Shown here piece by piece: positions 57,059 to 64,000 of a stretch of 64,000 nt of DNA. Source of the stretch: Tsukamurella asaccharolytica. GTDB taxonomy: Bacteria; Actinomycetota; Actinomycetes; Mycobacteriales; Mycobacteriaceae. The first letter of the stretch is position 1. Every line of letters starts with the position of its first letter. A model generated the notes under the pieces. It did not search any database and was not told the origin of the DNA. It was given only the letters and a program-made list of their open reading frames with translations. The DNA lies in assembly GCF_007858435.1 (NCBI RefSeq), contig NZ_VIGW01000001.1, forward strand, positions 496,001 to 560,000, written 5' to 3'. Position numbers and translations under genes: made by a program.

Positions 57059-58276
57059 ATGAGCCTGGCGCCGCAGGTCGCGACACCGTCGACCCACGTC
57101 CACCCGCAGCGCTGGTCCTTCGCCCTCCTGCTCGCGCTGCTCGCGCTGGCCCTCGGCGTATCCGGGCTCCCGTCGCCGCTGTACCCGCTCTACCAGGAGC
57201 AATGGCATCTGTCGGCGCTGTCGACGACGATCGTCTTCGCGGTCTACGCGATGGGGGCACTCGGCGCGGCGCTGACCGTCGGGCCGATCTCCGACGCCAT
57301 CGGCCGCAAGCCCGTGCTGCTCGCCGCGGTCGGCACGATCCTCGTCGGGCTGCTGCTGTTCTTGTTCGCCGGCGCGGAGTGGCAGCTGATCCTCGCGCGG
57401 TTCCTGCACGGCGCTGCCATCGGCTCGATCACCGTAGTGGCCGGCGCCGCCCTCCTCGACGTGCGGCCCACCGACGGTGCCCGCAACGGGATGCTCTCCG
57501 GCGTCGCCCTCAACGTCGGCATCGCCGCCACCGCGCTCGGCGCCGCGGCCGTCGCCCAATACGCGCCGTACCCGCTGCGCACTCCGTTCGTGGCGATGGG
57601 CATCGTGGTGCTCGCGATCCTGGTCGGCGTGATCGCACTGATCGAACCCCACGTCGGGCGCACCGGCGAGCGGGTCCGCCTGAGCCGCCCGGGGGTGCCC
57701 GGCGAGATCGCCGCCGACTTCTGGTTCTCCGGCATCGGCATCGTCACCGCGTGGTCGGTACTCGGCGTCTTCCTCAGCCTCTACCCCGCGCTCGTGCAGC
57801 ACGTGACCGGACACCGCTCGGTGATCTTCACCGGCTGCCTCGTCGCCCTGATGGCGATCGCCTCGGCGATCGCGCAGTTCATCGGAGGCCGCTACCCCGC
57901 GAAGCCGACCGCGATCGTCGGCGACATCGGGCTCGCAGTCTCGCTGGCGCTCGCGGTGGTCGCGGTGCGCTACGGGCACACGTGGCTCATCGTGGTCGAC
58001 ACCGTCCTGCTGGGCGCCACCTTCGGGCTGGCCTTCGGCGGCTCGCTGCGGCACCTCGGCTCGGTCGCGCCCGCGCACGCCCGTGGCCAAGTGATGAGCG
58101 CCTACTACCTGCTCGGCTACCTCGCGATGGGCGTGCCGACGGTGATCGCCGGGTATCTCGCCACGCGGTACAGCACCGCGACCATCTTCCCGTGGTTCGC
58201 CGCCGCCGTCGCCACGGCCTGCCTCGGCGCCGCCGCGATCGGCCTCCGCGGTCGACGGTCCGCAATCGTCGGGTAG
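57059..58276 (+). CDS. MFS efflux transporter
   Basis: 405 residues and 12 predicted spans. Motif A, between helices 2 and 3, reads GPISDAIGRKPVLL; the helix 5 region ALNVGIAATALGAAAV resembles motif C of drug antiporters. No signal peptide. Likely exports a hydrophobic compound that releases the divergent ArsR repressor. The start is ATG 57059, 24 bases after operator 1. Confidence 0.9.
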   Translation: MSLAPQVATPSTHVHPQRWSFALLLALLALALGVSGLPSPLYPLYQEQWHLSALSTTIVFAVYAMGALGAALTVGPISDAIGRKPVLLAAVGTILVGLLLFLFAGAEWQLILARFLHGAAIGSITVVAGAALLDVRPTDGARNGMLSGVALNVGIAATALGAAAVAQYAPYPLRTPFVAMGIVVLAILVGVIALIEPHVGRTGERVRLSRPGVPGEIAADFWFSGIGIVTAWSVLGVFLSLYPALVQHVTGHRSVIFTGCLVALMAIASAIAQFIGGRYPAKPTAIVGDIGLAVSLALAVVAVRYGHTWLIVVDTVLLGATFGLAFGGSLRHLGSVAPAHARGQVMSAYYLLGYLAMGVPTVIAGYLATRYSTATIFPWFAAAVATACLGAAAIGLRGRRSAIVG

Positions 58277-58318
58277 GGCTGGGCCGCGCAGCGAGGCGGT
58301 GTCGGCGATCTCGGGCCG

Positions 58319-58685
58319 CTCTCGGATTCTGTCCGTTTCGGACGCGTCGGCAATCGCAGCGGCTCCGGAGAGGGAGGGCCACCTCACCGTGGGGGATTCG
58401 GCGTCGCGCGGGGGACGTCCGCTCCCACACCGAACGCCGCGGCTTCCCATGGGGGACGCGACGCCGCGCGGGGGACGACTCGACCCCCACGAGACGAGCG
58501 GCTTCCCGTGGGGGAGGGAACGTCCTGCGCTCCTCTCGGCGCGGCGCGGGGGACGACCTGCGAGCACGATGGGTCGATACGGTGGCTTTCACCACGCGAG
58601 CATCGACGACGCTCCCTCGACCTCTGCAGCCCGCGTCCCCGCTCGGAGGGCTCGCCCCCTGTCCGAAACGGACAGAATACGAGAG
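58319..58685. repeat. 367-bp intergenic element with 25-bp terminal inverted repeats
   Basis: Left arm 58319-58343 and right arm 58661-58685 are inverted copies with one mismatch (core ATTCTGTCCGTTTCGGAC). Each arm itself contains a small palindrome, GTCCGtttCGGAC. Inside, a unit of about 60 bases starting GTGGGGGA/ATGGGGGA with CGCGCGGGGGACG at its centre is repeated at 58389, 58449 and 58508 (the third copy expanded). No coding potential is convincing. It resembles a MITE-like or miniature repeat element. The surrounding 58277-58738 holds no gene. Confidence 0.75.
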
Positions 58686-58738
58686 TCGCGTGGCCGGACG
58701 TGCGACCTCCCGCCACCCGAGCGGCGACGGGCCGCGGG

Positions 58739-60067
58739 TCAGCCGCCGGGGGTGCCGGCGCTCGTGGCGGGGGACGGCGGGGCCGACGGCGCCGCGGAGG
58801 TGGTCTCCGGCGCATCGCCCTGCGCACCCGGCGGGAGGGCACCGCCGGCGACCCACGTGGCCCACGGCACGGACCAGTCGCCGTTCTGCCACTGCTCCAA
58901 CGCGGGACCGCCCGTGTTGCGGACCTCCACCACGTCGCCCGGCTGCGCCAGCCCGAAGAACCACTGCGCGTTCGCGGGGCTCAGGTTGAGGCAGCCGTGC
59001 GACTCGTTGCGGACGCCCTGCGCGCCGATGTTGTCGAGGGCGTGCAGGTAGATGCCGTCGTTGCTGATCCGGGTGGCCCAGCCGATGGTCTGCTTGTAGC
59101 CGAGCCGCGAGTTGATCGGCAGCCCGTACGTCGACGAGTCCATGACGACCGGGTTCGCCTTGTCGAGCACGGTGTAGACGCCGCGCTGCGTCCAGAAGTG
59201 GAAGGTCTTGCCGTTGATGACCTCGTTGCCGCCCTGCCCCATCGACGTGGGCATCGACCGCACCATCTGGCCGTTGACGAAGACCTGCACCTGCTTGGTG
59301 GTGTCGTCGGCGATGGAGACGTGCGACTCGCCGATCGAGAACGCGATCGCGATGTCCTTCTCGCCCCACAGCCCCGGGCTGACCTCCTTGCCGAAGGCCT
59401 TGACCTCGATCGACACCTTCGTGCCCGACGGGTAGTAGTCCTTGGGCCGCCACGCCACCGTCTTGTCGGTGGTCCACATCCACGCGCCCTCGAGCGGCGG
59501 GGTCGTGGTGACCTTGAGCAGCCTCTGGGCCATCGCCCGGTCCTTGATCGGCTCGTCGAAGTGGACGACCGCGACCTGCCCGACGCCGTAGACGGCACCG
59601 TCGTTGAGCGACATCCCGCCCGTGTTCTCGAAGTAGGGCAGCGTCTTGTTCGTCTCGTCGACGGTGACCGTGGAGAAGGTGGTGCGCTTCTCGCGCTGCT
59701 GCCCCAACGTCTCGTACTTCGCAACCAGCGTGTACTGCGCGTTGTACTCGAGGGGCTTCGACGCCTTCCAGGTCAGCAGGTCCGTCGACAGCGCGCCCTC
59801 GATGGTGGCGCCCTTCGCGTCCGTCAGCGTGACCGAGCCGAGGACGGCCTTCGCGATCGACACCGTGACCGGGGTGACCGGGCTGACGGCCTGGGCGCCG
59901 TCGGCCGGGGCGACGGTGACCTCCGCCGGATCGGGCGGGGGCGTGGACGGCCCCGCGCTCGTGCCGCCACCGGTCAGTTCGCCGATCGTGCAGCCCGCGG
60001 CCACCAGGGGCACCGCCGCGGCGGCACCGACCAGGACCGCACGCCGACCGACGCGCTCGTTGAACAT
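58739..60067 (-). CDS. L,D-transpeptidase lipoprotein
   Basis: 442 residues. Lipobox LVAAGC with Cys26, then Ig-like domains (about 50-230) as in LdtMt2, and the YkuD catalytic domain with the SHGCLN motif and nucleophile Cys359. It forms 3-3 cross-links in peptidoglycan at the outer face of the membrane. Pro/Ala/Ser-rich ends on both sides act as linkers. I chose ATG 60067 (MFNERVGRRAVLVG) because the signal begins there; a longer start adds seven basic residues. Confidence 0.94.
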   Translation of the reverse strand: MFNERVGRRAVLVGAAAAVPLVAAGCTIGELTGGGTSAGPSTPPPDPAEVTVAPADGAQAVSPVTPVTVSIAKAVLGSVTLTDAKGATIEGALSTDLLTWKASKPLEYNAQYTLVAKYETLGQQREKRTTFSTVTVDETNKTLPYFENTGGMSLNDGAVYGVGQVAVVHFDEPIKDRAMAQRLLKVTTTPPLEGAWMWTTDKTVAWRPKDYYPSGTKVSIEVKAFGKEVSPGLWGEKDIAIAFSIGESHVSIADDTTKQVQVFVNGQMVRSMPTSMGQGGNEVINGKTFHFWTQRGVYTVLDKANPVVMDSSTYGLPINSRLGYKQTIGWATRISNDGIYLHALDNIGAQGVRNESHGCLNLSPANAQWFFGLAQPGDVVEVRNTGGPALEQWQNGDWSVPWATWVAGGALPPGAQGDAPETTSAAPSAPPSPATSAGTPGG

Positions 60068-60103
60068 ACTCACTCGACGTCCCCTCACTGCTTACATGCG
60101 AGT

Positions 60104-60745
60104 CTAACGATGAGTGCTGACATCGTCCTCGGGGTAGCGCTCCCAATGCATCGCCGCACCGAGTGGCCGACGCTCGCGCCAACCGAATCGCTCGAGATCG
60201 GGGACCGTCTGCAGGGACGTCACGGGACCGACGCACAACCACGCGACGACGTGGACGTGCTCGGGCACGTTCACCAGGGCGCGCACGAAGGGCTCCCGGT
60301 AGAACGACACCCAGCCCACGCCGATGCCCTCCGCGGTCGCCGCGAGCCACAGGTTCTGGATGGCCAGCGCCACCGAGAGTCGGCCCGTCTCGTCGATGGT
60401 GTGGCGGCCCAGGATGTGCGCGCCGCCGCGGGTGGGGTCGTAGGTGACCACCACGCCGGTCCGCGACGCTTCGATCCCCTCGACGACGATGGGGTTGAAG
60501 GTGTCCTTGCGGTCCGGCGGCAGCGAGCGGGCGAAGTCCTCACGACACTCACCGACATGCCCGGCGAATCGCGCGAGCGTCTCGGGTTCCTGCACCACGA
60601 CGAAGTCCCAGGGCTGCGTGTTCCCGACGCTGGGCGCGCTGTGCGCGGCGCCGAGGATCCGCAGCAGCCGCTCCTCGTCGATCCGCTCGCCGGAGAACTC
60701 GTTGCGCACGTCGCGCCGGCGCAGGATCGCCTCGAAGACGTCCAT
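60104..60745 (-). CDS. bluB: 5,6-dimethylbenzimidazole synthase (BluB-like nitroreductase)
   Basis: 213 residues. RRRDVRNEFSGERI near the start and AAHSAPSVGNTQPWDFVVVQ are the BluB signatures in the nitroreductase fold; the flavin-contacting GVGWVSFYREP follows. It splits FMN to make the lower ligand of vitamin B12. It starts at ATG 60745, overlapping the GNAT stop (TGATG). Distinguishing BluB from other nitroreductases by eye carries some risk, but the RRDVR and PSVGxxQPW motifs favour it. Confidence 0.82.
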   Translation of the reverse strand: MDVFEAILRRRDVRNEFSGERIDEERLLRILGAAHSAPSVGNTQPWDFVVVQEPETLARFAGHVGECREDFARSLPPDRKDTFNPIVVEGIEASRTGVVVTYDPTRGGAHILGRHTIDETGRLSVALAIQNLWLAATAEGIGVGWVSFYREPFVRALVNVPEHVHVVAWLCVGPVTSLQTVPDLERFGWRERRPLGAAMHWERYPEDDVSTHR

Positions 60746-61257
60746 CACGCCCCGTGCGCGCCGGACGCCTCGGCACCGTCCGCGAGCGCGGCCAGGGCGT
60801 CGCCGGTGAGCCGTTGCGTGGTCCATTCGTCCATCGGCACCGCGCCGATGGACCGGTAGAGGCCGATCGCGGGCGCGTTCCAGTCCAGGACGGTCCACTC
60901 GAGGCGGGCGTACCCGTTGTCCCGGCACTCCTGAGCGAGGGCCGCGAGCAGCTTCTTGCCGTGGCCGCCGCCGCGGGCGCCCGGCCGGACGTACAGGTCC
61001 TCGAGCCAGATGCCATGCGTACCGGTCCAGGTGGAGAACGTGCGGAAGTAGACGGCCATCCCGACGACGGTGTCGGCACCGTCGGGCCCCGGCTCCGTGG
61101 CGATGCGTGCGAAGACGGCGGGCGCGGCCCCGAACAGCGCGTCGTGCAGTTGTCGGGCGGTGGCGACCGCCGAGTCGGGCTCCTCCTCGTAGGCCGCGAG
61201 CTCGGCGATCATGGCGAGGATCTCCGGCACGTCAGCCGGTACGGCGGGACGGATCAC
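60745..61257 (-). CDS. GNAT-family acetyltransferase
   Basis: 170 residues from GTG 61257. Acetyl-CoA loop: LYVRPGARGGGHGKKLLAAL, preceded by WLEDLYV and followed by WTVLDWNAPAIGLYRSIGAV. The order and spacing match diamine or small-amine N-acetyltransferases (SSAT-like). Its start overlaps the TetR stop (GTGA) and its stop overlaps the bluB start, so all three are coupled. Its target is unknown. Confidence 0.88.
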   Translation of the reverse strand: MIRPAVPADVPEILAMIAELAAYEEEPDSAVATARQLHDALFGAAPAVFARIATEPGPDGADTVVGMAVYFRTFSTWTGTHGIWLEDLYVRPGARGGGHGKKLLAALAQECRDNGYARLEWTVLDWNAPAIGLYRSIGAVPMDEWTTQRLTGDALAALADGAEASGAHGA

Positions 61258-61865
61258 GGCGCCCCACCCGCGGCCGCGGCCTGCGCCGCGATCGCCGGCA
61301 TGAGGCATTCGCGGACGACACGGCCCGCGGTGTACGGGTCGTCGAAACTGATCAAGCCGTCGGGCGCGAGCAGCACGGAGTGCCCGACGCGCGCGAAGAT
61401 CTCGGCGATGGGCTTGGGATCGAACTCCGGCAGATCACCGCTCGTCTGGAAGCCCACGATGATGTTCGCGGCGAACTCTCGACCGATCTCGATGACCATG
61501 CCGCCGCCCTGCGCGATCATCGGCAGGCCCACGACGACGTTGCCGTCGCCGATGCCGCGGATCAGCGGCCGGCGGTGCGCCTCACGGAGAAAGGCCACGA
61601 ACCCCTCGGTGAGCGCCTCCTCGACGGAGCGCAAGCCCTGGACCTGCTGCTCCACCGTCTTGAGCAGCTGCTCGGCCTCGTACCGGATGGCCTGCTGGAC
61701 GAGGTTGTCCTTGCGGTTGAACCGCCGGTAGACGGTGGCCACACCGATTCCCGCGAGATTCGCGACGTTCTCCATCGTGGTCCGCGAGATGCCGACACTG
61801 CCGATGCTCGACACCGCGGCAGACAGGATGCTCTGCGCGGTCTGATCGTTTCTGCCGGGACTCAC
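61254..61865 (-). CDS. TetR/AcrR regulator
   Basis: 203 residues from GTG 61865. HTH: ILSAAVSSIGSVGISRTTME, NVANLAGIGVATVYRRFNRK. The C-terminal helical ligand domain is long and ends in Ala-rich sequence. It heads the operon with the GNAT and BluB genes, and probably controls it along with the divergent DUF5313 gene. The ligand cannot be predicted. Confidence 0.9.
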   Translation of the reverse strand: MSPGRNDQTAQSILSAAVSSIGSVGISRTTMENVANLAGIGVATVYRRFNRKDNLVQQAIRYEAEQLLKTVEQQVQGLRSVEEALTEGFVAFLREAHRRPLIRGIGDGNVVVGLPMIAQGGGMVIEIGREFAANIIVGFQTSGDLPEFDPKPIAEIFARVGHSVLLAPDGLISFDDPYTAGRVVRECLMPAIAAQAAAAGGAP

Positions 61866-61901
61866 AACGCCCGATTCTAGGCGCAGTGGGACGATGGAGG
61901 C

Positions 61902-62294
61902 ATGAACGACGGTCCGAGCAAGCCCAGCCCCGTGCAGTACATCCTGTACTCCTACGGAAGGAGCGTGCTGCCGCCGTCGATGCACGCCTGGGTCGCCAAT
62001 GACCTCGCCGGACCGCGTGCCGCGCTGCGGACCGTCGTGCGGTTCGCGATCCCGTGCCTGCTGATCCTGATCCCGTTCTGGTTCATCGACACCTCCGTGC
62101 TGAACCGCGCGACGATGACCCTGCCGATCTTCATCCCCTTCGTCTACTTCTCCATCGCGCTGAACAAGATCTACCGGCGCGCGCGGCTGCGGCACCACGG
62201 CCTCGACCCCGACCTCGTCGACCAGATCGCACGGGAGAAAGAGGCGGACCTGCACGCCGCCTACATCGCCAAGCACGGGCCGCGCGACCACTGA
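61902..62294 (+). CDS. DUF5313 membrane protein
   Basis: 130 residues from ATG 61902. PSPVQYILYSYGRSVLPPSM with HAWVANDLAGPRAALR and two hydrophobic segments in the middle, then a basic cytoplasmic helix (YRRARLRHHGLDPDLVDQIA). This is the mycobacterial DUF5313 layout. Function unknown. It is divergent from the TetR gene with 36 bases between starts. Confidence 0.8.
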   Translation: MNDGPSKPSPVQYILYSYGRSVLPPSMHAWVANDLAGPRAALRTVVRFAIPCLLILIPFWFIDTSVLNRATMTLPIFIPFVYFSIALNKIYRRARLRHHGLDPDLVDQIAREKEADLHAAYIAKHGPRDH

Positions 62295-62339
62295 GCCTGC
62301 GGGGCACCGATCTGTGCGCCACGTCCTACGATCGGTGAT

Positions 62340-63419
62340 ATGGCGCTCACCGACATCGTCCAGAAGCTGGCCCTGAAGACTCCGACGCCGCTCGTCGCGG
62401 CCGGAGCGAAGCTCATCTACGGGCTGCCCGTGTCCGTCAAGCGGCGGCTCGGCTCGCCGCAGACCGTCGACGGCAACGAGTTGGACCTGGACTCGCAGAT
62501 CACCCTGCTCCTGCTCAAGGCGCAGGGCGTCGAAGGACTCGCCGGCCCCCGCGACGTCGCGCACTCACGTGCGTCGATGCGCCTGCTGAGCGTCGCGGTC
62601 GGCGCGGGTGCGGCGCCCTCGGTCGGAGTCCGCGAACTCCTGGTCGACGGTGCCGCCGGCTCCCTCCCGGCGCGCCTCTACACCCCCCCGGGGCTCGACG
62701 CCGGATCGCCGCTCGTCGTCTTCTTCCACGGAGGCGGCTTCGCGCTGGGGGACCTGGACACTCACGACGCACCGTGCCGCTACATCGCGGACCGGGCGCG
62801 GGTCCGGGTGCTCTCCGTCGCCTACCGGCTCGCGCCCGAGGCGATCTTCCCGGCGGCCGCCGACGACGCCGTGGCGGCCACGGTCTGGGCCATCGAGCAC
62901 GCCCAGGAACTCGGCGCCGACCCGACGCGCGTGGCCGTCTCCGGCGACAGCGCGGGCGGCAACCTCGCCGGCGTCGCGGCGCGCGAGTTGGCGCTGGCCG
63001 GCGGGGTCCAGCCGGCGTTCTCGCTGCTCTTCTACCCCGTGACCGGCGCCGACCCGGAGAACCACAGTCGCGACACCTTCGCCTCCGGCTACTTCCTCAC
63101 CAAGACCGACATCGAGTTCTTCCGGCAGCTGTACACCCCGGAGCCGGGCCAGGACACCGACCCCAAGTTCGATCTGCGCCACGCCGACGGCCTCGCCGGC
63201 ATCGGCCGGACGCACATCGTGGTCGGAGGATTCGACCCGCTGCGCGACGAGGGCGCGGCCTACGCCCAGCGGCTCCGCGACGCGGGCGTGGACGCCACGA
63301 CGCAGCTGGCACCGGGGGCGCTGCACGGCTTCCTCAACAAGGTCGGCGTGAGCGCCGATGCCCGCGTCGACGTGGATGCGGCGCTCGATGTCTTGAAAGA
63401 AGTTCTCGTACGCCGTTGA
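62340..63419 (+). CDS. HSL-family carboxylesterase
   Basis: 359 residues. Oxyanion HGGGF (130-134), nucleophile Ser204 in SGDSAGGNLA, Asp in GGFDPLRDEG and His in LHGFLNK, the full HSL (hormone-sensitive lipase-like) set. The N-terminal ~90 residues form a helical cap. It hydrolyses short- to medium-chain esters. It starts at ATG 62340 and is followed by a strong terminator before the P-ATPase. Confidence 0.92.
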   Translation: MALTDIVQKLALKTPTPLVAAGAKLIYGLPVSVKRRLGSPQTVDGNELDLDSQITLLLLKAQGVEGLAGPRDVAHSRASMRLLSVAVGAGAAPSVGVRELLVDGAAGSLPARLYTPPGLDAGSPLVVFFHGGGFALGDLDTHDAPCRYIADRARVRVLSVAYRLAPEAIFPAAADDAVAATVWAIEHAQELGADPTRVAVSGDSAGGNLAGVAARELALAGGVQPAFSLLFYPVTGADPENHSRDTFASGYFLTKTDIEFFRQLYTPEPGQDTDPKFDLRHADGLAGIGRTHIVVGGFDPLRDEGAAYAQRLRDAGVDATTQLAPGALHGFLNKVGVSADARVDVDAALDVLKEVLVRR

Positions 63420-63559
63420 CGACAACAAACGTTGGCAGTGGCGCCTTCCTGCGCACACGCATGTCACGAGAAGGGTGGCACCGGTAGGGCGATACCCGTA
63501 TCGTGGGTCGTGCGGTCGCCATATGACGTCTCCCCCCACGTCGGCGGCTGCATGATTGA

Positions 63560-63612
63560 GCCTTGATACCGGTTCCCCCTCCTCCCCCCATTCCGGGAGC
63601 CGGTATCAAGGC
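63560..63612. terminator. long hairpin between esterase and P-type ATPase
   Basis: Left arm 63560-63577 begins GCCTTGATACCGG; right arm 63595-63612 is its complement over 18 bases with one mismatch (a G-U pair in RNA), loop of 17 bases. A short pyrimidine run (CCTTTC) follows. Confidence 0.75.
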
Positions 63613-63677
63613 CTTTCACGTTCTCGGCCCGACCGATCGCTGTCGGGGTCGTCGGCGCCGGGGTGGATACTGGAGGG

Positions 63678-64000
63678 GTGACCGATCTCGACCAGGCCCC
63701 CGCTCCGGCCGCCGCGCAGCCGGAACAGGCGCAACGCACCTTCCTCGACGTCGGCGGCATGACCTGTGCCGCGTGTGTCGGACGGGTCGAGCGCAAGCTC
63801 AACAAGCTCGACGGGGTGCGCGCCGTGGTCAACCTGGCCACGCGGACGGCCACCGTCGAGCACGCGCCGACGGTGACCGTCGAGCAGCTGACCGGCACGG
63901 TCGAGGCCGCGGGATACACGGCGGCGCCGAAGTCCCCGAACCCTCGCCGCACGATCCTCGCCGAGGAACGCGAGCGACGCGACGTCCTGCGTCGGCTGAT
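63678..64000 (+). CDS. copper-type P-ATPase, N-terminal fragment (window edge)
   Basis: GTG 63678 with GGAGGGG upstream opens an Ala/Pro/Gln head, then a heavy-metal-associated domain with GMTCAACVGRVERKLNKLDG and AVVNLATRTATVEH. The CxxC pair (MTCAAC) binds Cu(I). The sequence then runs into a helical linker (EERERRDVLRRL) at the window edge, as before the first span of CopA/CtpV/CtpA-type pumps. The rest lies outside. Copper export is the family role; Cu versus other metals cannot be decided from this part. Confidence 0.88.
   Translation, partial: MTDLDQAPAPAAAQPEQAQRTFLDVGGMTCAACVGRVERKLNKLDGVRAVVNLATRTATVEHAPTVTVEQLTGTVEAAGYTAAPKSPNPRRTILAEERERRDVLRRL

Noticed and set aside
56609-58567. 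Long minus-strand frame running through the MFS gene into ArsR
   Set aside because: Only its last ~115 codons are the ArsR gene; the rest is Arg/Asp/Gly noise antisense to a clear MFS transporter.
57987-60350. Long minus-strand frame covering the MFS end and the L,D-transpeptidase
   Set aside because: It is out of frame with the L,D-transpeptidase and crosses the repeat element; no domain is visible.

Overview
The window is high-GC DNA with GTG/TTG starts, TGATG/GTGA-type coupled genes, a GabD2-type aldehyde dehydrogenase, a DUF6474 gene, a DUF5313 gene and an EspR-like regulator. This points to the Mycobacteriales (Corynebacteriales). A Tsukamurella-like genome is my best guess, inferred from gene content and not proven.

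Layout. 1-12.5 kb is ordinary backbone: DUF4328, rhodanese, SppA-type S49 peptidase, DUF2752, small membrane proteins, a probable Mn superoxide dismutase (sodA), a methyltransferase, a UPF0016 Mn/Ca exporter, an SDR, a three-gene XRE / ImmA-IrrE / MAB_1171c-like membrane module, a Gly/Ala/Pro-rich secreted protein, a TM0106-type RecB-like nuclease and DUF6474.

12.5-27.8 kb is a 15-kb accessory island bounded by two 384-bp direct repeats of the 3' end of the DUF6474 gene. It is a polymorphic-toxin locus on the minus strand. At its right end is a long toxin gene (lost native N-terminus, frameshift in the C-terminal toxin domain) followed by its immunity gene. Downstream lie three orphan toxin/immunity cassettes: a second copy of the same toxin/immunity family, a REase-fold (Tox-REase-5-like) toxin with an Imm52-like partner, and an NS_2-type nuclease with a YezG/DUF600-like partner. 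An IS3-family element, always on the plus strand, sits immediately upstream (5') of each orphan toxin. Most toxin and transposase frames are decayed, while immunity-like genes stay open except the last. A glycosyltransferase fragment lies at the right junction.

27.8-33.1 kb is a metabolic accessory cluster: a CocE/NonD hydrolase, a MarR regulator, a flavin prenyltransferase (UbiX-type), a UbiD-type decarboxylase and a YczE/YitT-type membrane protein. It probably handles an aromatic or unsaturated carboxylic acid under MarR control.

33.1-64 kb is backbone again: M15 lipoprotein peptidase, SGNH hydrolase, gabD2, rraA, S4 protein, DUF937, gltBD, a FetB-like permease, YdbC-like reductase, a MarR/GbsR-controlled ABC exporter, murI, a PAP2-response regulator-histidine kinase operon, CtaG, DUF998, ArsR/MFS divergent pair, an L,D-transpeptidase, a TetR-GNAT-BluB operon, DUF5313, an HSL-type esterase and the start of a copper-type P-ATPase. 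Two notable intergenic inverted-repeat structures lie at 50.5 and 58.3-58.7 kb. I found no rRNA, tRNA or CRISPR array. Apart from the island, gene-free stretches over 300 bases are 15063-15364, 29315-29675 and 58277-58738; the first two hold nothing I can name and the third holds a repeat element.
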